This document shows, piece by piece, positions 19,789-26,318 of a stretch of 47,109 nucleotides of DNA. The notes under the pieces are model-generated. The model had not been told where the DNA came from. It worked only from the letters and a program-made list of their open reading frames with translations, and searched no databases. Position 1 is the first letter of the stretch. Each line of letters opens with the position of its first letter. The position numbers and the translations under genes were made by a program. This DNA comes from an uncultured Bacteroidales bacterium (GTDB lineage Bacteria; Bacteroidota; Bacteroidia; Bacteroidales; JAUNSR01), in the NCBI GenBank assembly GCA_947074105.1, contig CAMTON010000020.1, forward strand, positions 1-47,109, in the 5' to 3' direction.

Positions 19789-20520
19789 ATGAAAAAAAGA
19801 GTGCTATTGCCAGTGCTTGCCGGTGCGCTTGCTCTGACTGTTGTTTCTTGTGATTGTAAACAGAAAGCTTCATTAAAAACCGATCTTGACAGTGTAAGCT
19901 ATGCAATTGGTGTTAATACAGGACTAAGCTACAAACAGAATCTTGAATCTTTCCCTGGCGGAACAGCTAACGTAGATGATATGATTGCAGGTTTTGCTAA
20001 TGCTTTAAAAGGTACAGAAACTGTTATGACTCAGGAAGAGGCTATCAACATTATTCAGAACTATTTCCAGAATGCTGAGAAAAAAGAAGCTGATAAAAAC
20101 AAAACTGATGGTCAGACTTTCCTTGACGAAAATGCAAAAAAAGACGGTGTTGTAACTACTCCAAGCGGACTACAATATCAGGTTGTTACTCAGGGTAACG
20201 GTCAGGTTCCTGTTGACGGAGACAAAGTAAAAGTTCATTATACAGGTAAACTTCTTAACGGAGAAGTTTTCGACAGCTCTGTAGAGCGTGGCGAACCTGC
20301 TGAATTCGGCGTTAACCAGGTTATCGCAGGATGGACAGAAGCTTTGAAACTTATGCCTGTAGGATCTAAATATATTCTATACATCCCTTCTGATCTTGCT
20401 TACGGCGAACGCGGTGCCGGACAGAAAATCAAAGCAAATTCAACTCTTGTATTTGAAGTTGAACTTCTTGGTGTAGAAAATCCTGCTGCGGCAACTCCTG
20501 CTCCGGCTAAGAAAAAATAA
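19789..20520 (+). CDS. FKBP-type peptidyl-prolyl isomerase, lipoprotein
   Basis: A 243-residue paralogue of the preceding gene with a lipoprotein signal (MKKRVLLPVLAGALALTVVSC, modified Cys about residue 21). The dimerisation domain occupies about 30-110 and the FKBP domain 125-232 (KVKVHYTGKLLNGEVFDSS, FGVNQVIAGWTEAL, DLAYGERGAG, FEVELLGV). The tail is rich in Ala, Pro and Lys. It lacks the run of acidic residues after the Cys that marks surface export in Bacteroidota, so it is probably anchored facing the periplasm, where it would help fold exported proteins. Confidence 0.94.
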   Translation: MKKRVLLPVLAGALALTVVSCDCKQKASLKTDLDSVSYAIGVNTGLSYKQNLESFPGGTANVDDMIAGFANALKGTETVMTQEEAINIIQNYFQNAEKKEADKNKTDGQTFLDENAKKDGVVTTPSGLQYQVVTQGNGQVPVDGDKVKVHYTGKLLNGEVFDSSVERGEPAEFGVNQVIAGWTEALKLMPVGSKYILYIPSDLAYGERGAGQKIKANSTLVFEVELLGVENPAAATPAPAKKK

Positions 20521-20553
20521 TTCAGAGTTTAAGATAATCTGAATTCAGATATA

Positions 20554-20600
20554 AGCGCTGAACGTAAATCGAAATAAGATTTATGTTCAGCGCTTTTTCT
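20554..20600 (+). terminator. Rho-independent terminator after the FKBP lipoprotein gene
   Basis: The arms AGCGCTGAACGTAAATC and GATTTATGTTCAGCGCT pair over 17 positions with one G/T pair and are followed by TTTTTCTTT. Confidence 0.9.
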
Positions 20601-20675
20601 TTGTCCAGACTCAGAAATCTCTTATTTAAAGTGATTTCTTACATAATTTATGTGACATAACAGAAATTTGCTCAT

Positions 20676-20716
20676 AAAAAGGCAGAATACGAATGTCTGA
20701 AATGTGATATTCTGCC
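20676..20716 (-). terminator. Orphan minus-strand terminator-like hairpin
   Basis: GGCAGAATA and TATTCTGCC are perfect 9-bp arms with an 18-nt loop. Only on the minus strand does a T-tract (TTTTTAT) follow. No minus-strand gene ends here: the nearest, the regulator gene ending at 21946, has its own terminator. Confidence 0.5.
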
Positions 20717-20804
20717 GGGAAATATGTGTCATTTGAGAATGTCCGATTCGTTTTACGTCTGTTTTATGCCCAAATGATGTCTGAAAATAGTTCACATGTT
20801 TAAA

Positions 20805-20881
20805 ATGTATCCTTGATATGTATATAATGATACATCGTCTGATATTGTTTTGTATCAGATTTATATATCTATTGTGTCAAT
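20805..20881. repeat. Cluster of TGTATC dyads and direct repeats
   Basis: ATGTATC (20805-20811) with GATACAT (20829-20835), and TCTGATA (20838-20844) with TATCAGA (20853-20859), form two adjacent dyads. TGTATCA (20851) and TGTGTCA (20873) also form a direct repeat 22 bp apart. They lie just upstream of the promoter of the small secreted protein gene, so a regulator site is plausible. The first half TTTGTATCA equals that of the PUL operator at 26024. Confidence 0.35.
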
Positions 20882-20905
20882 CTGTAAATTAGTTATTTCC
20901 AGTCT

Positions 20906-20935
20906 TTTGCATAAAAAAACTATTTTTTAAGTTTG
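20906..20935 (+). promoter_or_regulatory. Promoter of the small secreted protein gene
   Basis: TTTG at 20906-20909, an 18-bp spacer and TAAGTTTG at 20928-20935 (exact TAnnTTTG). Transcription would start near 20942, 64 nt before the ATG at 21006. Confidence 0.5.
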
Positions 20936-21005
20936 TATCGGTAATAATTCATATGTCTGAAGAATCAGAATATGATAAATTGTTGAATATTAATTCCTGA
21001 TCGTT

Positions 21006-21335
21006 ATGAAGTCATGGTTATACTCGTTGATTTTATTGAGTCTGGTTTCAGTTCCGGCTATAGGGACAGGATATAAAGTATTAGGAAATATCACATCAGG
21101 ATGTTTGAATGTTACCATTAAGGAAATAACAGAAGAGAATAAAACGGATAATCTCTCATCCGCAGAACAAGTCCACCAATCAAGGCTGGACAAAAAAGAG
21201 AGAAAAGTTGTCAGAACCGAATACTATGATCTTTCGGGAAATAGTATTTCAACTCCTGCCGAAGGATATAATATCTGTAGGATGACGATGTCTGATAATA
21301 CTGTACTAGTCAAAAAAACTTATCTGAGAAGATAA
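21006..21335 (+). CDS. Small secreted protein with T9SS-like C-terminal tail
   Basis: A 109-residue protein. Residues 1-22 form a signal peptide (MKSWLYSLILLSLVSVPAIG). The middle is hydrophilic and rich in Glu, Lys and Asn. The last 40 residues (YYDLSGNSISTPAEGYNICR and on to KKTYLRR) look like the short type A sorting domain or beta-strand tail of Bacteroidota secreted proteins, usually xYDLxGRxV...GxYIxR...G..xxKK. Normally that tail follows a large cargo domain; here it is nearly the whole mature protein. A good upstream promoter supports a real gene. It may be an independent small protein or the remnant of a larger secreted one. Function unknown. Confidence 0.65.
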   Translation: MKSWLYSLILLSLVSVPAIGTGYKVLGNITSGCLNVTIKEITEENKTDNLSSAEQVHQSRLDKKERKVVRTEYYDLSGNSISTPAEGYNICRMTMSDNTVLVKKTYLRR

Positions 21336-21432
21336 ATCATACTATACTATGTTTGTTAATTATTGTAGATTCTATAATGTGTTTAGATTTTGATTCCGAA
21401 GTTGTGAAACCGCAGGAATGGTTTTTGATAAT

Positions 21433-21457
21433 CGGGGAATAAAAGAGTTATTCCCCG
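21433..21457. repeat. Perfect 10-bp inverted repeat
   Basis: CGGGGAATAA and TTATTCCCCG flank AAGAG. No T-tract follows on either strand, so it is not an ordinary terminator. It is the first of a run of hairpins in the 610-bp gap after the small gene. Confidence 0.55.
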
Positions 21458-21533
21458 TCATTAAGTAAATAATGAATTAATTGTTTTTTTTATCTTATTC
21501 ATCTATTATCTTCTTTTACTGTATATATATAGA

Positions 21534-21592
21534 TCCCCAATTTAAATTTTCATTAGATATGTGTTTTAATGAAATTTGAATTGAGGATTTTT
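21534..21592 (+). terminator. Long hairpin with T-tract, probable terminator of the small gene
   Basis: Left arm 21534-21555 and right arm 21567-21587 pair along almost their whole length (TTTCATTA with TAATGAAA at the top; one bulge, one mismatch, one G/U pair), followed by TTTTT. It would give the small gene a 3' untranslated region of about 200 nt. Confidence 0.6.
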
Positions 21593-21610
21593 GTTTAAAG
21601 AAAAATCCTC
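21583..21610. repeat. Perfect hairpin overlapping the preceding terminator
   Basis: GAGGATTTTT and AAAAATCCTC form a 10-bp stem around GTTTAAAG. Its left arm contains the last five bases of the previous stem and its T-tract, so the two structures cannot both form fully. Confidence 0.55.
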
Positions 21611-21624
21611 ATTCTCTCCACTTC

Positions 21625-21661
21625 TTTTCGGCTGAATGACCGGCAATACTTATTCCGAAAA
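21625..21661. repeat. 7-bp inverted repeat
   Basis: TTTTCGG and CCGAAAA arms around a 23-nt loop. Weak on its own, listed because it continues the hairpin run. Confidence 0.3.
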
Positions 21662-21706
21662 CTCTCGTTCAAGTAAACATGATATAAATAAGAATAAGTT
21701 CTTCTT

Positions 21707-21845
21707 TTTATTTGATTCCCGGTGAAGATGCAGTCTGGCCCCTACCGGAGCTCACTTTGCTTCCGGCTGCGACACATACGTATCCCTTTCGGCAGACAGC
21801 CGTTCCTGACGCGTGACTCGCAGCAAATGCTGATCTGAAAATAAA
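21707..21845. other. GC-rich structured island, possible dispersed repeat or RNA
   Basis: About 120 bases of clearly higher GC than the surrounding AT-rich DNA. It packs four short hairpins in a row: CCGGAGC/GCTTCCGG (21745-21766), CGGC/GCCG (21790-21802), GCG/CGC (21811-21821) and CAGC/GCTG (21821-21832). Loosely inverted flanks (TTATTTGAT near 21708, ATCTGAAAATAA at 21833) bound it. Both strands have a short open frame across it, but neither has a plausible start. It could be a miniature repeat element, a structured RNA or a gene remnant. Confidence 0.4.
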
Positions 21846-21862
21846 CTCTTATTAACTAGGCA

Positions 21863-21897
21863 AAAAAAATACAGTCTCCTTAAAATAAAGAGACTGT
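21863..21897 (-). terminator. Rho-independent terminator of the hybrid regulator gene
   Basis: Read on the minus strand, ACAGTCTC and GAGACTGT form an 8-bp stem followed by A and eight T. It lies about 50 bases beyond the stop of the regulator gene. Confidence 0.85.
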
Positions 21898-21945
21898 AAA
21901 GAGATTAAAAAATGAGATATTTCCTGATATAAGGTAAGAATATGA

Positions 21946-24900
21946 TTAAAATGACTTTGTCTGATCTTCCTCTTTATTGTTTTTTTCATATTCGGACGGC
22001 AGACAACCATATTCAGCTTTAAAAGATTTGCTGAACTGTTTAGGAGAAAGACCTATTTTATATGCTATCTGAGATATGCTCAGCTGGCTTTGTTCAAGAA
22101 GCTGTTTTCCCCGTTTTGTCTGTATTGTACGTATAAATTCAAGAGGTGATTTTCCTGTTATCAGCATAAGTTTTCGATACAGATGTCCGCGACTCATATT
22201 TACACCGGAACTAAGCTCTTCAACAGAGAAATCCGGATTGCCCATATTTTCCTCCACGCATTTTATTGCCTTTTCTATAAGTTGTTCATCAAGGGAGCTT
22301 ATAGTAATTTCAGACGGCGAGACATCAAGGGATTTGAATTTCTCATGATTGCTTTCACTCCTTTTAAGCAATGCTCCGATTCGCAGTAATAATATCTTTA
22401 TATTAAACGGTTTTGTTATATAGTCATCGGCACCCTCCATTAATCCGTCCAGAATATTTTCCTCAGCAGATTTCGCTGTCAGAAGGATTACCGGAATATG
22501 AGAGAATCGTATATCGGTTTTTATTCTGTTGCATAGTTCATATCCGTTCATTAACGGCATCATGACATCACTTAAGACAAGACTGATATCATGTCGGCCA
22601 AGTATCTTAAGAGCTGCTTTGCCGTCAGCGGCTTCATAAATATTATAATGTTCTTTCAGACATGTAGTGATAAAATGTCTGAAGTCATCATTGTCTTCAA
22701 CTACAAGAATGTCCGGCACTGTTGGTTTGATATTTTTTAATTCGCTATCCTTCGTACCGCTATTGTCATTTATGGTATCAGAGATAATGACTTCAGAACC
22801 TTTCAACGGTATAAGGATAGTAAATACAGTCCCTTCAGGATTATTATTGCAAACGGAGATTATTCCTCCATGCATTGACACATATTCCTGTACGATATGC
22901 AATCCGATGCCGCTTCCGATATAAGCAGTTTCCTTATGATGCTCCTGATAGAATCTTTCAAATATTTTTTCCTTATTTTCATCTTTTATTCCTATTCCTG
23001 TATCAGCAACCCTTATTGAGATCTGTTCGCCCTCTTCGGAAAGTATTTTATCAATAGTGACAGTTACAGATCCGTTTTCGCGGTTGTATTTCACTGCATT
23101 TGAAAGAAGATTAAAAATTATACGCTGCAGTTTATTTCGGTCAAAATTCATTTCTATCACCGGGGAATTTATCTGCAGGTACAGATTTATCTTATTTTTT
23201 AGAATAAGAGGTCTGAAAGAATTACATATATCTTTTATAAACTCCGATATGTTACCGAAAGAAGGAGTATAACATGTTTTCAGCTGATCTAGTTTTCTGA
23301 AATCAAGAAGCTGATTTACTTCGTTAAGTAAAATATGGGCATTACGATTAATAAGATCTATATCATTTTTTGCCTTCTCAGGAAGTTCCAGCATTGTCAG
23401 CTTTTCAAGAGGTGTTATTATAAGAGAGAGAGGTGTTCGCAGATCATGGCTTACATTTGTAAAAAAACGCATCTTTGATTCATTCATCTCCTGTATTTTG
23501 GCAGTTTCTATCTCCTGCTTCTTTTCATTAAGTATGCGTTGTTGCTTTTTCTTTATGTTTCTGATTACAAAAACAAGCAAGCTAATAGCAAGAAGTAAAT
23601 AAAGCAGATATGCATGTGCGGAGAGCCATAAAGGAGGTTTTACAATTATTGTCATAGCTGAAAGCGTATGACTGTTTGATTCCTTGTCCTCTGTCACTTT
23701 TACCTGAAGAAGATGTTTCCCCGGTGCCGGTTTATTGAAATATATACGGTTTCCTTCAAGTTTTATCCACTCACCATTATTTCCTAAACGATAAGCATAT
23801 TCCTGTTTATGCATATTTCCGTAATCCATAGCAGACACTTCAAGAGCAAAATGAGTATCAGAATGATTCATTGTTATCTCATCAAGCATCTGAATGTTTT
23901 TATTAAGGAGAACACGGCCGTCAGATGATTTTGTTCCTACTCCAATATGTTGATTATAAAGATAAAGATTTGTGAATGTAACGTGACCGGGATATGATGG
24001 TTGATCTTTAAAATCCGGATGGATTCTGATATAGCCACCGCTTCCGCCTATTATAATTTCATCGTTTTGTTTACGAAGAACAGCAAAGTTATTGAATTTG
24101 AAATTTGCTACGCCATCTTCTTTATAATACGGAAAACAGTTGAAATCATAATCTCCGGGTTTAGAGTTTTCGGATATTATAACATGAGTGAGGCCTTTGT
24201 CTGTAACAAGCCATATGTTTTTTGAGGAATCTTCAACTATGGCGTGTATATAAGGGTTTGACAACCCTTCTGCTACTGAAAAGTTTCGGTGCACTCCGAT
24301 TTCTTTATTGTATATATTTATACCTTTCTGCCCACCTATCCATAATAATCCACGGCTGTCCTGAAACAGGCAGTTTGCGGCATTATCCTGAATAATATCA
24401 TTTCCGTGTCTGTCCTTTTCAAGTTTTATCATTTGTTTTGAATTGGTATTCATTTGATATACACCTGAACTAGTGGCGATATAAAGGGTTTTCCCGTCAG
24501 AGCAGGAAAGATCAGCTATATAATTAGTAAGTAGAATGGAGTTGTCTACATTATAAACGGAGAGTTCATTTTGGGGATTAAGACAATAAAGACCATGGGC
24601 AAAGGTAGCAAACCAAATGTTACCAAGTTTATCTTCCGTTATTCTCCTTATATATTCCGGATAACTGTCATTTTTTAATTCATTATTTAATATTGAAAAT
24701 TTATTGTCTTTATAATAAAAGGCACCCTTCCCAAAAGTTCCCCACCACATACGGTCGTGAGAATCCGTGTATGAACAAACTGTCAGCCCTGTTGGTATAT
24801 TGCTGTTAAAGGAATTAAAGAAAGAATATTTTCCCGTTTCTTTGTTTATTGAAGCTATACCTTCACCATCATAACCAAACCATATATTACCTCTGTCATC

Positions 24901-25947
24901 TTCGTTTATACAACTTATATCTCCGTCAATGGGGCATAGAAAACTGTCAAAATACTGATTGTTAAGATTGGTATAAGCTATGCCTTGCTTTGCCGTTCCT
25001 ACCCACATCGTGTTTTTGTCATCTCTGAAAAAAGCAGATATATGATTACTTGGCAGGGAAAACAATCTCTCCGGAGTCTTATTTATACATGATATTTCAC
25101 CAGAGTTCATATTATAAACCAGTATTCCCATATTATCGCTTCCAATCCAGACTTTATCCTGTTGGTCATCAATGATAGAAGTTATTGTGTTTTTTCCGGA
25201 ATTGAAAAGATCATGATCTATAAAACTCCAGCTTTTAACGGATTCGGAATAAATATGGATATGTGGAGTATGCTTCATATAGAACCAAAGGTCATGATTA
25301 GTATCTATATAAATATGAGGAATAAATCCGTGTAGCAAATCCCGATGTGTGACGGTGTGAATGTTTCCGTTTTTCGAATCAATAGAAGCGATTTCTCCGC
25401 TTGCGAAAAGAATGTAAGCTTTGGAATCACGACATGTTATATCTAGTATTTCTTTGTTTTCCTGATAAGGATATTCATAAAGCCGGTTATTTCTGAAATC
25501 ATAAAGAAAGACTTTTTTCAGAGCTGTACACCATATGTTTCTGTCTTCGTCAATATAGACAGATTTAATATCTTCTTTAATTCCGAGATTCTCAAAAAGC
25601 GGACCCAAGTTGCAGTCCAGTTCATCATTTTCTCTGTTGTAGAAACAGTATTTATTCTGAGATTTTAGCCAGATTGTTCCGGAACCGTCTTCTGCGATCC
25701 ATTCAATATTATTATTGTATGCGCCAAGTGGTATAGTATTGTATTTTTTAAAGTGATAACCGTCATAACGGTTGAGTCCGTTAAGAGTGCCGAACCACAT
25801 AAATCCATAGCTGTCCTTATGGATACACTGGACGTAATTGTCTGACAGCCCTGCCCGGACATCCAGCGTGTTGAAATTTATACCCTGATATGCACTCATC
25901 TTTAAGCAAACGAGAATCATCAAAAACAGGAAAATGTGCTTTTTCAT
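21946..25947 (-). CDS. Hybrid two-component system regulator (HTCS) of the mannan PUL
   Basis: A 1333-residue one-protein sensor and transcription factor. A signal peptide leads into a periplasmic double beta-propeller of reg_prop repeats (many W(F/I)GT and LWIGG motifs, about residues 25-690) and a Y_Y_Y domain (about 690-765). One membrane segment (about 777-796) precedes the histidine kinase (HisKA with H834 in NVSHDLRTPLS, HATPase with DTGIGI and GSGIGLHIV), a receiver domain (D1127 in LSDVMMPLMNG) and an AraC-type HTH at the C-terminus. HTCS proteins bind oligosaccharides released by their own PUL and activate it. It is divergent from susC, the standard arrangement. I use the ATG at 25947; a TTG three codons upstream is less likely. 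Confidence 0.95.
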   Translation of the reverse strand: MKKHIFLFLMILVCLKMSAYQGINFNTLDVRAGLSDNYVQCIHKDSYGFMWFGTLNGLNRYDGYHFKKYNTIPLGAYNNNIEWIAEDGSGTIWLKSQNKYCFYNRENDELDCNLGPLFENLGIKEDIKSVYIDEDRNIWCTALKKVFLYDFRNNRLYEYPYQENKEILDITCRDSKAYILFASGEIASIDSKNGNIHTVTHRDLLHGFIPHIYIDTNHDLWFYMKHTPHIHIYSESVKSWSFIDHDLFNSGKNTITSIIDDQQDKVWIGSDNMGILVYNMNSGEISCINKTPERLFSLPSNHISAFFRDDKNTMWVGTAKQGIAYTNLNNQYFDSFLCPIDGDISCINEDDRGNIWFGYDGEGIASINKETGKYSFFNSFNSNIPTGLTVCSYTDSHDRMWWGTFGKGAFYYKDNKFSILNNELKNDSYPEYIRRITEDKLGNIWFATFAHGLYCLNPQNELSVYNVDNSILLTNYIADLSCSDGKTLYIATSSGVYQMNTNSKQMIKLEKDRHGNDIIQDNAANCLFQDSRGLLWIGGQKGINIYNKEIGVHRNFSVAEGLSNPYIHAIVEDSSKNIWLVTDKGLTHVIISENSKPGDYDFNCFPYYKEDGVANFKFNNFAVLRKQNDEIIIGGSGGYIRIHPDFKDQPSYPGHVTFTNLYLYNQHIGVGTKSSDGRVLLNKNIQMLDEITMNHSDTHFALEVSAMDYGNMHKQEYAYRLGNNGEWIKLEGNRIYFNKPAPGKHLLQVKVTEDKESNSHTLSAMTIIVKPPLWLSAHAYLLYLLLAISLLVFVIRNIKKKQQRILNEKKQEIETAKIQEMNESKMRFFTNVSHDLRTPLSLIITPLEKLTMLELPEKAKNDIDLINRNAHILLNEVNQLLDFRKLDQLKTCYTPSFGNISEFIKDICNSFRPLILKNKINLYLQINSPVIEMNFDRNKLQRIIFNLLSNAVKYNRENGSVTVTIDKILSEEGEQISIRVADTGIGIKDENKEKIFERFYQEHHKETAYIGSGIGLHIVQEYVSMHGGIISVCNNNPEGTVFTILIPLKGSEVIISDTINDNSGTKDSELKNIKPTVPDILVVEDNDDFRHFITTCLKEHYNIYEAADGKAALKILGRHDISLVLSDVMMPLMNGYELCNRIKTDIRFSHIPVILLTAKSAEENILDGLMEGADDYITKPFNIKILLLRIGALLKRSESNHEKFKSLDVSPSEITISSLDEQLIEKAIKCVEENMGNPDFSVEELSSGVNMSRGHLYRKLMLITGKSPLEFIRTIQTKRGKQLLEQSQLSISQIAYKIGLSPKQFSKSFKAEYGCLPSEYEKNNKEEDQTKSF

Positions 25948-26023
25948 ATATATCAAATTTGGATGTAAATATATTAAAATTCAACTATATGGGAATCGTA
26001 GGGAAAGTTTGATGAAGGTTTAT

Positions 26024-26055
26024 TTTGTATCATGATGGTTACAAAATGTACCATG
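26024..26055 (+). promoter_or_regulatory. Candidate HTCS operator upstream of susC
   Basis: Direct repeats TGTATCATG (26026) and TGTACCATG (26047) are exactly 21 bp apart, two helical turns, as expected for an AraC-type dimer. Its downstream half lies 65 bp before the susC -7 box. A related element with 22 of 32 identical bases lies at 42423. It also sits about 80 bp upstream of the HTCS start codon. An imperfect dyad (TGGTTACA/TGTACCA) overlaps it. Confidence 0.55.
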
Positions 26056-26111
26056 AGAGAAAGAGTAGGGTTTAAAACATATTTAGAACCCATGAAAAAG
26101 ATAAAGGAATA

Positions 26112-26119
26112 TATATTTG
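26112..26119 (+). promoter_or_regulatory. -7 box of the main PUL operon
   Basis: TATATTTG is an exact TAnnTTTG. No well-spaced -33 TTTG is present, which suits an activator-dependent promoter. It predicts a 5' untranslated region of about 190 nt. Confidence 0.5.
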
Positions 26120-26203
26120 TGACCATAAAGTTGATGTGCAGTTAATATACAGGAGATGTCAGTTCTCATATTAACGGATGGATAAATAGATTAAATAGAC
26201 AAG

Positions 26204-26235
26204 AGTATGAAGGGAATATACTTTCCCTTTATACT
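26204..26235 (+). repeat. 13-bp inverted repeat in the susC leader
   Basis: AGTATGAAGGGAA and TTCCCTTTATACT pair with one G/T position around a 6-base spacer. It lies within the predicted untranslated leader, 84 bases before the susC ATG. It may be an RNA hairpin controlling expression or stability, or a second DNA site. Confidence 0.45.
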
Positions 26236-26318
26236 GATTGTTGAAACTGCGGAAAACATGAAATATCATTTACAATGAAGGCGTGACTGAAAACTATTAT
26301 TTTATTATATAAATACCA

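Noticed and set aside
21707..21845. GC-rich island as a tRNA or rRNA fragment
   Set aside because: No T-loop, anticodon arm or recognisable rRNA stretch on either strand.
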